Shown here piece after piece: positions 11,967 through 19,800 of a stretch of DNA of 36,258 bases. Each line of letters opens with the position of its first letter. The stretch's first letter is position 1. The translations under genes were made by a program, and so were the position numbers. The stretch is from Actinomycetota bacterium (GTDB lineage: Bacteria > Actinomycetota > Coriobacteriia > Anaerosomatales > UBA912), in assembly GCA_023488435.1 (NCBI GenBank), contig JAMDCK010000048.1, positions 1 to 36,258 on the forward strand. Reading direction: 5' to 3'. The notes under the pieces are model-generated. The model was not told where the DNA came from and did no database searches. It was given only the letters and a program-made list of their open reading frames with translations.

Positions 11967-13373
11967 CTAATTCCTCTGCTTGATTATGTTGGTCAACTCC
12001 TGGATCTGGCTGTAGACTTCTCTTTCGCCGGCCATCATGTTTTGAATCTTCGCTGTTGCATGCATTACGGTCGTGTGATCTCGTCCTCCAAACTCTCCAC
12101 CTATTCTAGGTAATGAGAGATCGGTCAACTCACGAGCAAGATACATTGCGACCTGCCTAGGATAAACAATACTTTGGGACCTCTTACTACTTATCAATTC
12201 AGTATGGGTAATGGAGAAGAACTTACAAACCTCCTTTTGGATGGAGGATATAGAAATAGGCCTAGATCTACGCTCAGGAAAGATATCCTTCAACACACTA
12301 CTGGCTAACTTGATATCTATCGTTTGTCTTGTTAGTGAGCTGTATGCCACAACGCGGATCAAGGCGCCCTCGAGTTCTCTAATATTCGATGAGATTCTAT
12401 CGGCGATAAACATCATCACTTCAGAGGGCACATTTAGACGCTCAGTTTCTATTTTTCTTTTCAAGATCGCGATTCTTGTTTCGAGATCAGGAGGTTGAAT
12501 GTCTGTAATCAAACCCATTTCAAAACGACTTCTCAACCGCTCTTCTAACATTGCGATGTCTTTTGGGGGCCTGTCAGACGACAAAATCACTTGTTTGCCG
12601 GACTGCTGTAATGTATTGAATGTATGAAAGAACTCCTCTTGGGTCCCCTCCTTACCCTTTAAGAATTGAATATCGTCGATCAACAAGACGTCGTTAGTCC
12701 TATATTGTTTCCGAAAACCACCAATTCTCTTTTTGTCCCTATCGGCTATTGAGTTGATAAAGTCATTCGTGAATTGTTCGGATGTTACATAGCACACCTT
12801 CATATGAGGAAATCCTTGATTTACGTACTTGGCTATAGCGTGAAGTAAATGTGTCTTACCTAACCCTACCCCCCCATAAATAAAGAGCGGGTTATAGGCT
12901 CTACCAGGTGCTTCTGCGACAGCCAACGCTGCAGCATGAGCGAAACGGTTAGATGTTCCTATAACAAAGGAATCAAAAGTGTATTTTGGGTTCAATGTAC
13001 TGAGCTTAGGTTCACTCGGAGATATTTTCGACAAAACTCGGTCCGAGGGAGGCAGTGGAGGTTCTAGTTGCTCATCCTTGAAACTTTGTCCAGTAGGCGT
13101 TGTTGGTTCCTCGTGAATAATGAACTTAACTACCAATGGCTCGTCTGTAACAGAGCGAAGGGCTGACGCAAGCAGGTCCGAGTACCGCGATTCGAGCCAA
13201 TCCCTGGCAAATTCATTCTGGACTCCAATTATCAGACTCCCCCCTGAGATCTCGAGTGGGCTCATGTGCTCGAACCATGTCTTGAACGTAGGAGTGTTGA
13301 GCTCAGCACGAACAACATCAAGAACGCTAGCCCAAAGCGACGACATGGTGGAATCGGCCCTATCTATAACCAT
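11967..13373 (-). CDS. dnaA: chromosomal replication initiator protein DnaA
   Basis: This 468-residue initiator has all four domains. Domain I (about 1-80) contains [12 protein letters not shown], and a variable linker follows. The AAA+ domain carries Walker A in [13 protein letters not shown] (about 168-180) and Walker B in LLIDDIQFL (about 230). The C-terminal helix-turn-helix includes the DnaA signature [11 protein letters not shown] (about 430). Conserved box-binding residues are present, so recognition of ordinary TTATCCACA-type boxes is expected. The ATG at 13373 follows GGAGAT by eight bases. Only 12 bp separate it from the stop of the GHKL/winged-helix gene upstream, so the two are probably cotranscribed, with the promoter lying in the origin region. 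Confidence 0.98.
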   Translation of the reverse strand: MVIDRADSTMSSLWASVLDVVRAELNTPTFKTWFEHMSPLEISGGSLIIGVQNEFARDWLESRYSDLLASALRSVTDEPLVVKFIIHEEPTTPTGQSFKDEQLEPPLPPSDRVLSKISPSEPKLSTLNPKYTFDSFVIGTSNRFAHAAALAVAEAPGRAYNPLFIYGGVGLGKTHLLHAIAKYVNQGFPHMKVCYVTSEQFTNDFINSIADRDKKRIGGFRKQYRTNDVLLIDDIQFLKGKEGTQEEFFHTFNTLQQSGKQVILSSDRPPKDIAMLEERLRSRFEMGLITDIQPPDLETRIAILKRKIETERLNVPSEVMMFIADRISSNIRELEGALIRVVAYSSLTRQTIDIKLASSVLKDIFPERRSRPISISSIQKEVCKFFSITHTELISSKRSQSIVYPRQVAMYLARELTDLSLPRIGGEFGGRDHTTVMHATAKIQNMMAGEREVYSQIQELTNIIKQRN

Positions 13374-13385
13374 GAATAATATCTC

Positions 13386-14447
13386 CTATTCCGAGAATAA
13401 CTGGTTCACACAATTGACTCCCGCGCGGGTGAGAGTCCTGCGGCCGACGTCGTTTTGTTCGATCAGACCCACCATGGTCAAATGCTCTAAGTCCCGAAAG
13501 GCCGTTGATAGGCCCACCGAGAGCTCTTTGGAGAGCAGTGTCGGCCCCACCTCGCCGTATTCGAAGGCCAAAGCTAAAACCTTCTTTTGCCTAGGAGTTA
13601 GATTGTTATCATGATTCTGAATCTCGGTGACTTGGGGCGTAAGGACTCCGTCGGCCGAGTTCGTCGGGGTACCGGAAGGGAGGGCTGCTTCCAATGTGAG
13701 AACTGTGCCGGTGCCGAGGTTGTCCTCAATTGAAAAGTTGCCCCCACTGCGAGTCAGGTAGTCGCTTACTAGGGGTAGACCAGAACCGACTCCACGAATT
13801 ACGGCCTTCATGTCCGAGCTCGCTGTAGTGAATCCGGGCAACAGGGCGTGAGCTTTGTTTGAAATGCCGGGCCCTTGATCTGCAACTCTGAGCACGCGAC
13901 CAGATTCCAAAATCGAAACCACTACATTACGAAAATCAGCATGAATCAAGTTCTCCATGATTTCTCTGATGACAGCGTAGGGAAAACTACCGCCCATTTC
14001 GCAAACTAATCGGTGGGTGCCGCTGCTCAGCTCCTCGATGAGTGAACCAGCAGACGAAGACTGGAGGACAGTCATTTTAGGGGGAGTGCCGAGTGAGTCA
14101 TAAACCACAACTTCGGCAAGGAAAAGATGTGAGTGCGAAGGCGCGGGCTGATCAACTTCATTCAGTACCGTATACATGCGTGCGCCTTCGGAAACCCGAG
14201 TTGCATTCTCAAAAAAAGTCCTCAACGCGCTTCCTCCATTGGAGCCAACGGATAACACTGTTAGGAACAAGCAAAACCAAAGCTCACCCAGAGTTCGATT
14301 AGCAGCACCTAAACTTGGGAGTCCCAGGCCCCACAACTCGTGTTTCCAGTTATCAACAGGACTTTCCATAAATGTGGACAACTCCTCCCCGAGGGTGGAT
14401 GTAACTATCCGAAGAGTGTCAATTCCCGCCGCCGGACAATTTTCCAA
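13386..14447 (-). CDS. GHKL-type ATPase with C-terminal winged helix, adjacent to oriC and dnaA
   Basis: This protein of up to 353 residues has three parts. The first is an N-terminal region of about 130 residues with no recognised domain and some hydrophobic stretches. The second is a histidine-kinase-like ATP-binding domain (about 155-265) with N-box REIMENLIHADF, G1 box VADQGPGIS and G2 box GVGSGLPLV. The third is a C-terminal winged helix (about 285-350) in which LTPRQKKVLALA is followed by a helix-turn-helix-like segment. No phospho-accepting H-box is evident, so it looks more like an anti-sigma/GHKL regulator than a sensor kinase. The TTG at 14447 lacks a ribosome-binding site. An ATG at 14369 preceded by GGGGAGGAG is a reasonable alternative (327 residues). 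Its position suggests a role in controlling dnaA or initiation, but the function is unknown. Confidence 0.75.
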   Translation of the reverse strand: MENCPAAGIDTLRIVTSTLGEELSTFMESPVDNWKHELWGLGLPSLGAANRTLGELWFCLFLTVLSVGSNGGSALRTFFENATRVSEGARMYTVLNEVDQPAPSHSHLFLAEVVVYDSLGTPPKMTVLQSSSAGSLIEELSSGTHRLVCEMGGSFPYAVIREIMENLIHADFRNVVVSILESGRVLRVADQGPGISNKAHALLPGFTTASSDMKAVIRGVGSGLPLVSDYLTRSGGNFSIEDNLGTGTVLTLEAALPSGTPTNSADGVLTPQVTEIQNHDNNLTPRQKKVLALAFEYGEVGPTLLSKELSVGLSTAFRDLEHLTMVGLIEQNDVGRRTLTRAGVNCVNQLFSE

Positions 14448-14519
14448 GCAAACAATATTCGAAAATCAGTCGAGTTCTGTGGAAAAGGCCAGCAGAGAGC
14501 GAACGAATATACGTAGCAT

Positions 14520-14528
14520 TGTGGATAA
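14520..14528 (-). promoter_or_regulatory. perfect DnaA box
   Basis: TGTGGATAA on the plus strand is the exact complement of the consensus TTATCCACA. It is the only perfect match I found in the origin region and anchors the surrounding set of one-mismatch boxes. Confidence 0.8.
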
Positions 14529-14811
14529 CTATTCACGATCTGCCTACAGGCATCATTGAGTTGCATTTGGTGCGGCTATTCAGTATTTCAAGGGACAATC
14601 GCACTGTGCAAAGCTTGTTGTAGGAAGGCGATGGTATCAGAACGCAGCCCCACTAGATATGAGTGGGCGAATGTTGTCCACAGGGCGGGCGACCATAAGT
14701 CCTGCGTTTTCCACAGTATCCACAGAATGGAGGAGAGTTTGAGGTGGATGCACGCCCATAAATTTCCGGGGTGCAGAAAGTGACAATACGAGGAACTTAG
14801 TAGGTGGCAGG

Positions 14812-14841
14812 TTGACATTATGGTCCCCGCATCTATACAAT
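14812..14841 (+). promoter_or_regulatory. probable promoter for rpmH-rnpA operon
   Basis: A perfect -35 hexamer TTGACA (14812-14817) is followed after 18 bases by TACAAT (14836-14841), one mismatch from the -10 consensus. Transcription would start about 40 bases upstream of the rpmH start codon. It is placed at the right edge of the DnaA-box cluster. Confidence 0.6.
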
Positions 14842-14890
14842 CGTCGGGCTGTCCGCCCTGGTTCTGGGGCGGCGAATGGAGGAAATTCAG

Positions 14891-15025
14891 TTGAAACGCA
14901 CATACCAACCTAATAACCGCAAGCGAAGCAAAACACACGGCTTCAGAGTGAGAATGTCCACAAAAGCCGGCAGAGCGATAATCTCCGCACGTCGCAGAAA
15001 AGGACGTGCAACCCTAACAGCTTAG
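14891..15025 (+). CDS. rpmH: 50S ribosomal protein L34
   Basis: This 44-residue basic protein reads [20 protein letters not shown] and continues with [20 protein letters not shown], the unmistakable L34 pattern. It is a small large-subunit protein that binds 23S rRNA. The start is TTG at 14891, with GGAGG at 14878-14882, about eight bases upstream. It is the first gene to the right of the origin and is followed ten bases later by rnpA, the usual rpmH-rnpA arrangement. A DnaA-box-like word inside the gene (14954-14962) is encoded by the conserved MST residues and is probably coincidental. Confidence 0.97.
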   Translation: MKRTYQPNNRKRSKTHGFRVRMSTKAGRAIISARRRKGRATLTA

Positions 15026-15035
15026 GGATAAAAAC

Positions 15036-15401
15036 TTGAACGCACTCGGAGGCAGTGTGTTACGTGCACAGGCGCCCGGACGTGTAGTCGAAGAGATCTT
15101 TCGCCACGGCAGGCGATATTCAAGTTCGAAGATCACAGTGCTTGTCTGCGATGGCGACTCTTTCGATCCTCCCGCAGGCCTGGTTGCAGCCATCGCAGGC
15201 AGGAAAATTGGCGGAGCCGTTATCCGAAACCGGGCCAAGAGGGTCATTAAAGAGGCCGTTAGGCTCTCAGGAGGTCCCTGGGGGGGCTTCAGGATTGCAA
15301 TCATCGCTAGACATTCACTCGAGAACACAACCCCGTCAGAGGTGGCATCTCAGCTTAGTGGTATATTACGAAAGAGCCAGGTTGACAGGGGCCCACTGTG
15401 A
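15036..15401 (+). CDS. rnpA: ribonuclease P protein component
   Basis: This 121-residue basic protein carries the family signature in GRKIGGAVIRNRAKRVIKEAVR (about residues 51-72), whose RNRAKR core binds the RNase P RNA. The N-terminal part, with EEIFRHGRRYSS, corresponds to the pre-tRNA leader-binding face. With the catalytic RNA it removes 5' leaders from tRNA precursors. It starts with TTG ten bases after rpmH and overlaps yidD by four bases (GTGA), so rpmH, rnpA and yidD should be one transcript. Confidence 0.95.
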   Translation: MNALGGSVLRAQAPGRVVEEIFRHGRRYSSSKITVLVCDGDSFDPPAGLVAAIAGRKIGGAVIRNRAKRVIKEAVRLSGGPWGGFRIAIIARHSLENTTPSEVASQLSGILRKSQVDRGPL

Positions 15402-15607
15402 AATTTCTAATAGTTAGTATAATAAATCTTTATAGGCGATTCATATCACCCCTGCTCCCACCAGCCTGTAGATTCTCCCCCACCTGCTCTGGCTATGCAG
15501 TCGCTGCTATCGACAAATATGGAGTTATACGTGGCAGCTGGCTCTCACTCGTGCGAATATCCCGATGCCACCCATGGAACCCCGGTGGCCACGATCCGGT
15601 GCCCTGA
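15398..15607 (+). CDS. yidD: YidD membrane protein insertion efficiency factor
   Basis: This 69-residue protein has the full YidD signature: YRRFISPLLPPACRFSPTCS (about 12-31), then YAVAAIDKYG and RCHPWNPGGHDPVP at the end. The conserved cysteines (C25, C31 and C52) are all present. YidD is a small amphipathic inner-membrane-associated protein that assists YidC-dependent insertion. It begins with GTG inside the rnpA stop and lies just before yidC, as in many bacteria. Confidence 0.95.
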   Translation: MKFLIVSIINLYRRFISPLLPPACRFSPTCSGYAVAAIDKYGVIRGSWLSLVRISRCHPWNPGGHDPVP

Positions 15608-15658
15608 AGTCATGTTGTCCATGCGCCTATGAAGTTCTGACTTAGGAGGTCCAATAAC

Positions 15659-16372
15659 GTGTGGCTCACATTCAAAGATCTGATATTTAGCGGACTTCAA
15701 TACCTGTATGGTGTTACTGGCGATTACGGTTGGGCAATTGTTCTTCTAACTCTTGTCCTCAGGATTGCTATCGCACCCCTGGTGGTCAAGCAAACTAAGT
15801 CCATGCACGAGCTGCAAAGAATCCAGCCGAAAATCAAAGCCCTGCAGAAGAAGTACAAAGATGACAAAGAGAAGCAGCAAGAGGAAATACTAAAGTACTA
15901 TCAAGAGAACAAGATTAATCCCTTCGGTGGGTGCTTACCTATATTGCTTCAGATGCCTATCTTTCTTGCCCTCTTCCAGGTTCTGGGCGGTACGCCGGAA
16001 AATCCCGGACACTTGTTGCGGCACCTACAGTCCTTAGAGCCCATGCAAAGCGAGGCGGCTAAACGGTTTTCTGTCCTCCTATCAGACATTACCCTCACGC
16101 CCGCGGCGGTCTATGCGGATGGTGGTTTATTGGCATCCCTCCCCTACATCGTCCTGGTGGTAATGTTCGGCTTGAGTGTATGGCTTCCAATGCAGCTTAT
16201 GCCGGGCGAGCGACAGCAAAAGCAGATCGGTATGATTATGGCAGTGATGATGCTCTACTTCGGCTGGATTAGCCCAGCGGGAGTCCTTCTCTACTGGGTA
16301 ACTTCCGCTGTGATAGGAATTGCCCAACAACAGGTTATCCTGAAGTATCTGGCGACAAAAAAGGGAGATTGA
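15659..16372 (+). CDS. yidC: YidC/Oxa1 family membrane protein insertase
   Basis: This 237-residue protein is of the short Gram-positive type without the large periplasmic domain. The first core helix (about 24-42) holds the conserved arginine in TLVLRIAIAPL. It is followed by the cytoplasmic coiled-coil hairpin (KIKALQKKYKDDKEKQQEEI), then NPFGGCLPILLQMPIFLALF and further helices near 165-185, 195-210 and 212-230. Family role: it inserts membrane proteins alone or with SecYEG. The GTG at 15659 is preceded by TTAGGAGGT. It lies between yidD and jag, four bases before the latter. Confidence 0.95.
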   Translation: MWLTFKDLIFSGLQYLYGVTGDYGWAIVLLTLVLRIAIAPLVVKQTKSMHELQRIQPKIKALQKKYKDDKEKQQEEILKYYQENKINPFGGCLPILLQMPIFLALFQVLGGTPENPGHLLRHLQSLEPMQSEAAKRFSVLLSDITLTPAAVYADGGLLASLPYIVLVVMFGLSVWLPMQLMPGERQQKQIGMIMAVMMLYFGWISPAGVLLYWVTSAVIGIAQQQVILKYLATKKGD

Positions 16373-16376
16373 TAAT

Positions 16377-17129
16377 ATGAAAAGGGAGGTAGTCGTTGAA
16401 GGCCCGTCCATTGCTGAGGCACTTGACGTGGCTCTGGAAGAGCTTGGGGTTCAGCAGGACTCGGTAGACTATGAGGTTCTTGAGCCAGAAGGCTCTGATG
16501 AATCAAATTTCTCATCGGAACGCACGGCTTTTCGTCTCCGCGTTGCCCTAACGACTGAGTTTATGACAGAAATGACTGCTCACGCTGGATTCGTTGCCGA
16601 TGAAGGAGGCGAAGACGGGGGCGCCGACCTTGGTTTTAGTGTCCGCCACACCCACCCGGACCTCACAGAGGAGGAGCTAGACAGGGTGGCAGACCACGCC
16701 GTCAAGGTCCTCAGAGCGCTGCTTGACAGTTTCAGACTCGCCGCAGAGATCGAAGAATATGAGGGCGATGAAGGGGAGATCATACTAGACGTAGTGGGAG
16801 ATGATCTCGGCATTCTAATCGGACGCCATGGACGCTGCCTTGACGCTATACAGGTTCTGGTTGCAGCTGCGACCAGCAAGGCACTCGGATTCCGTTACCC
16901 GGTAGTGATAGACGTGGAAGGCTATAGGAACAGGATGCGGGCCAAAATCGAGGCGGTGGCTCAGCGCTCAGCCGAAAGGGCCATTCGATCCCGCGAAGAA
17001 GTTAAGTTGCGACCTATGACTGGCTACGAACGTCGGACAGTCCACTTCGCACTGAGAAATAACACACGCGTGACTACCGTCAGTGAAGGGGAAGAGCCTT
17101 TTCGAGCAGTGGTGATAAAGCCAAACTAG
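16377..17129 (+). CDS. jag: Jag/KhpB RNA-binding protein
   Basis: This 250-residue protein has the three-part Jag structure. The N-terminal Jag_N domain (about 1-50) contains VEGPSIAEALDVALEELG. An acidic linker region follows, then a type II KH domain with the LIGRHGRCLDAIQVL loop (about 142-156), and an R3H domain (about 185-245) with the R-x3-H motif in YERRTVHFALR. KhpB-type proteins bind RNA, often with KhpA, and affect cell elongation and division in Gram-positive bacteria. It is the last gene of the rpmH-to-jag cluster, and a hairpin terminator candidate follows 21 bases after its stop. Confidence 0.93.
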   Translation: MKREVVVEGPSIAEALDVALEELGVQQDSVDYEVLEPEGSDESNFSSERTAFRLRVALTTEFMTEMTAHAGFVADEGGEDGGADLGFSVRHTHPDLTEEELDRVADHAVKVLRALLDSFRLAAEIEEYEGDEGEIILDVVGDDLGILIGRHGRCLDAIQVLVAAATSKALGFRYPVVIDVEGYRNRMRAKIEAVAQRSAERAIRSREEVKLRPMTGYERRTVHFALRNNTRVTTVSEGEEPFRAVVIKPN

Positions 17130-17150
17130 ATTTTTACAATGGTATGGATC

Positions 17151-17174
17151 AAGGGGCGCTAAGCGGCGCCCCTT
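17151..17174 (+). terminator. hairpin after jag, probable terminator
   Basis: A perfect nine-base GC-rich stem (AAGGGGCGC at 17151-17159 paired with GCGCCCCTT at 17166-17174) encloses a six-base loop. The following T-run is weak, so Rho-independent termination is likely but perhaps incomplete. Confidence 0.55.
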
Positions 17175-17342
17175 GTCATTTAGGGCAAACCCATATACCT
17201 TCAGGAAAGGAAACGGGTGGCCAGCGCCAAAAACTTGGGTATCAGAGGCTTTTGGCAAACAACAGCGCCATTTGGTGTGAAAGGATTGGATTGAAACAAT
17301 GAGCGACCTGCATCTGTGTTCCCAACTCAACCTGTTGCGGAG

Positions 17343-18083
17343 ATGTTTCACGTGAAACCTAAAGACCGACTCGCCTTAGAAGCACAATTAAGGACCTACC
17401 TCGCCGAAGCGGCCGTTCCGGTTACCGGTGGGCAGATTACCGCCCTGCTTGATCACTTGAGGATGGTGCTGGAAGTTAACTTAAACCATAACCTCACCGC
17501 AATCCGTAATCCCCAGGAAGCTTTGCGACTTCACGCCATCGACTCCATTATGGCGCTCGACTCCTTGCCGGCGATGTCTCGCCGCCTGGTCGATATCGGA
17601 TCCGGTCAGGGATATCCGGCGATACCATTCGCAATCCTTAAACCATCGATGCAAGTTACCATGATTGAGTCAGTTGGACGCAAGGCGCAGTTTCTAGAGG
17701 CAGCAATACACAACCTGGGAATCGCCGACCGAGTCAATGTTCTGAACTGTCGAGCGGAATGTGTCCCAGAAGAGACGCTTTCAGCATATGACGTCGTGAC
17801 TGCACGAGCGGTTGCATCGCTGGCTTCCCTGGTGGAGCTTGCCAGTCCGCTTCTGCGGTTCTCTGGAGTTCTCGTGGCCATGAAGGGATCACCCGAAGTA
17901 AGCGAGCTCCAAGCTGCGAACCTAGCAGCTGTGCGGTGTGGAATGAGCCCAGGGCTGCATCACGAGTACAGATTGACGGGCGGTGAGGAGCGGCGCATGA
18001 TTTCTAGGTATGAAAAAGTCGGGCCCCCCTTGGTTCAACTCCCTCGGAGAGTCGGCCTTGCCCAGAAGCGCCCACTAAAGTAG
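17343..18083 (+). CDS. rsmG: 16S rRNA (guanine-N7) methyltransferase RsmG (GidB)
   Basis: From ATG at 17343 this is a 246-residue Rossmann-fold methyltransferase. The SAM-binding motif is LVDIGSGQGYPAIPFAIL (about 79-96), followed by IESVGRKAQFLE and the later VVTARAVASLASLVEL, all RsmG-typical. The enzyme methylates G527 of 16S rRNA, and loss of it can give low-level streptomycin resistance. The chosen start gives the common N-terminus MFHVKP, which is encoded by the overlapping parS site. An in-frame GTG at 17316 would add nine residues but has no ribosome-binding site. parA follows after about 54 bp. Confidence 0.93.
   Translation: MFHVKPKDRLALEAQLRTYLAEAAVPVTGGQITALLDHLRMVLEVNLNHNLTAIRNPQEALRLHAIDSIMALDSLPAMSRRLVDIGSGQGYPAIPFAILKPSMQVTMIESVGRKAQFLEAAIHNLGIADRVNVLNCRAECVPEETLSAYDVVTARAVASLASLVELASPLLRFSGVLVAMKGSPEVSELQAANLAAVRCGMSPGLHHEYRLTGGEERRMISRYEKVGPPLVQLPRRVGLAQKRPLK
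17344..17359. promoter_or_regulatory. parS: parS centromere-like site
   Basis: The 16-mer TGTTTCACGTGAAACC differs from the consensus parS palindrome TGTTTCACGTGAAACA only at the last base; the inner 14 bases are a perfect palindrome. It overlaps codons 1-6 of rsmG and lies about 1 kb before parA and parB. ParB loads here with CTP and spreads to form the partition complex. It is the only copy I found in the window. Confidence 0.9.
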
Positions 18084-18137
18084 TCTATCGTCGGCGGATC
18101 ACTTCGTATATAATTCCGGTGATTCGGTCAGTCAACC

Positions 18138-18938
18138 ATGGGCGGGAATATGCAGACATGTGATCAAGGCTCAAAGGCGCGGATACTCGCTGTTGTTAAT
18201 CAAAAAGGGGGTGTCGGCAAAAGCACCACTGCTGTGAACCTCGCAGCGTGTCTCGGTGCGGTTGGGCGTCGGACGCTGCTGATAGATTTGGACCCGCAGG
18301 GCAATGCGACCAGCGGATTTGGCCTAAATATTGGACAACGGCGGGCCTGTGTCTACGATGCGATGCTTTCCGATACGCCACTTAGCGATATTGTCGAGAG
18401 CACCGAACACGAACACGTGTTCGTAGTACCGGCAACGATACAGTTGGCTGGCGCAGAGATTGAGCTGGTCTCTGCTCTTTCGAGAGAGAATCGGCTGAAA
18501 AATATCTTATCCCCTGTGGTAGCCGATTACGATTTCATCATCATAGACTGCCCGCCTTCTCTCGGGCTACTGACGATCAACGCGCTCACAGCGGCCGACG
18601 GTCTTTTGATACCAATTCAGTGCGAATATTATGCGCTTGAGGGGCTTGCCAAATTGATGGACAGCGTCCGTTTGGTGCGAGCCCACCTAAATCCATCGCT
18701 CGAGGTGTTTGGCGTTGTAATGACCATGTATGACTCACGAACTAGGCTGTCACAGCAAGTGGTTGAAGAGGTCCGAGATTACTTTGACGGAAAAGTATTT
18801 GAGACCCTGATTCCCCGAACAGTTCGACTGTCTGAAGCTCCGAGCTTCGGGCAGCCCATCACGGCCTACGATCCCAGCGGAAAGGGTGCAGAGGCCTATC
18901 GATCCCTGGCAAATGAGGTGGTGCTTCGTGTCGACTAG
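18138..18938 (+). CDS. parA: chromosome partitioning ATPase ParA (Soj)
   Basis: This 266-residue protein is a deviant Walker ATPase. KGGVGKSTTAVNLA (about 24-37) contains the signature lysine, DLDPQGNATSGFG follows it, and IIDCPPSLGLLTINAL (about 134-149) is the Walker B/switch region. ParA coats the nucleoid as an ATP dimer and is released by ParB, which moves the origin. A TATAAT at 18109-18114 lies 23 bases upstream, without a good -35. A second ATG at 18150 could also serve as start, since GGGCGGGA precedes it. The gene is tightly linked to parB. Confidence 0.95.
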   Translation: MGGNMQTCDQGSKARILAVVNQKGGVGKSTTAVNLAACLGAVGRRTLLIDLDPQGNATSGFGLNIGQRRACVYDAMLSDTPLSDIVESTEHEHVFVVPATIQLAGAEIELVSALSRENRLKNILSPVVADYDFIIIDCPPSLGLLTINALTAADGLLIPIQCEYYALEGLAKLMDSVRLVRAHLNPSLEVFGVVMTMYDSRTRLSQQVVEEVRDYFDGKVFETLIPRTVRLSEAPSFGQPITAYDPSGKGAEAYRSLANEVVLRVD

Positions 18939-19800
18939 AAAAGGACTCGGGCGTGGACTCGCTGCAATAATTCCCGGTATCACCCAGGATGAGGCTGGCG
19001 ACGATACCCTTCTGCCAATCGCACAGATCGTTCCAAATCCAAACCAGCCGAGGACCGACTACGACGAAGAGAGTCTATCTGAGCTCACCGATTCAATCAA
19101 AAAGGTCGGCCTACTCCAGCCGATCATAGTCCGCCCTTTGGGGGACAGATATCAGATTATTGCCGGCGAAAGGCGATGGCGGGCATCTTCCGCAGCGGGT
19201 TTGGAAACGGTCGCGGTTCGGATTCTAAGCGCCACGGACTTGGAGTCGCTAGAGATTGCTCTCATCGAGAACCTTCAGCGAGAGGACCTAAATCCTATCG
19301 AAGAAGCCAGGGGCTATCGCCACTTGCTCAGTGAGCATCAGATGACACAGGCTGAGCTGGCCAGCAAGGTTAGCAAGTCCCGCTCGGCGGTTACTAACGC
19401 ACTGAGATTGCTTGACTTGCCTGACGAGATTCAAGACCTAGTCTACACAGCTAAGCTTTCGTCCGGGCACGCTAGAGCCATCTTAGCGGTCACAGATGAA
19501 GACCAGCGATTGAAGCTTGCGGCCAAAGTCATAGCAGAAGGACTTTCAGTTCGGGAGACAGAGAATCTCGCCAGGCTGTATGCTGTGGGAAAGACGGGGC
19601 GCGAGAATCGTGCGGTGACACCACGCGCATACAAAGTGGTGGCCCTTAAACTTCGAAAGATGCTGGGAACAGGTGTTCGTGTAAAGCAGTCTGCCACAAA
19701 GGGCAAGATCGAGATTGAGTTTCACGGGGAAGAGGATCTCGACAGGATATTTCGCTGTATCAATGGCGAGACCGCTACTCCCGTGGCTGAGGTGGACTGA
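18928..19800 (+). CDS. parB: chromosome partitioning protein ParB (Spo0J)
   Basis: This 290-residue protein has the CTPase boxes of the ParB N-terminal domain: PNQPRTDYDEESLSELTDSI, GERRWRAS (about 74-81) and ENLQREDLNPIEEARGY. A central helix-turn-helix with KVSKSRSAVTNALRLL reads parS, and a dimerising C-terminus closes the protein. It is a CTP-dependent clamp that spreads from parS. I start it at GTG 18928, which lies inside the last parA codons and is preceded by GAGGTGG at 18915-18921. An upstream in-frame ATG at 18886 would overlap parA by 53 bases and is less likely. It overlaps the next gene by one base. Confidence 0.95.
   Translation: MSTRKGLGRGLAAIIPGITQDEAGDDTLLPIAQIVPNPNQPRTDYDEESLSELTDSIKKVGLLQPIIVRPLGDRYQIIAGERRWRASSAAGLETVAVRILSATDLESLEIALIENLQREDLNPIEEARGYRHLLSEHQMTQAELASKVSKSRSAVTNALRLLDLPDEIQDLVYTAKLSSGHARAILAVTDEDQRLKLAAKVIAEGLSVRETENLARLYAVGKTGRENRAVTPRAYKVVALKLRKMLGTGVRVKQSATKGKIEIEFHGEEDLDRIFRCINGETATPVAEVD

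Larger units (their letters stand above)
14448..14890. other. oriC: replication origin region (oriC) with DnaA-box cluster
   Basis: This 443-bp non-coding segment lies between the leftward GHKL-dnaA operon and rightward rpmH. It contains one perfect DnaA box on the minus strand (TGTGGATAA, 14520-14528) and several words one mismatch away: TGTGGAAAA at 14478-14486, TTGTCCACA at 14674-14682, TTTTCCACA at 14708-14716 and GTATCCACA at 14717-14725, the last two abutting. Two further one-mismatch boxes, 14350-14358 and 14373-14381, lie just inside the neighbouring gene. Left-side boxes point mostly one way and right-side boxes the other. Gene direction switches here, as expected at an origin. No very AT-rich unwinding tract is obvious within it; that may be in the dnaA-dnaN spacer. 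Confidence 0.8.

Noticed and set aside
14556-14783. 75-codon plus-strand frame in the origin region
   Set aside because: It runs through the DnaA boxes, has no ribosome-binding site, and its composition does not look coding. Minus-strand frames at 14588-14938 were rejected for the same reason.
14954-14962. ATGTCCACA as a further DnaA box inside rpmH
   Set aside because: Two mismatches from consensus, and the bases are dictated by conserved L34 residues.
17316-17342. GTG start for rsmG nine codons upstream
   Set aside because: No ribosome-binding site, and it disagrees with the common MFHVKP N-terminus of RsmG; kept only as an alternative.
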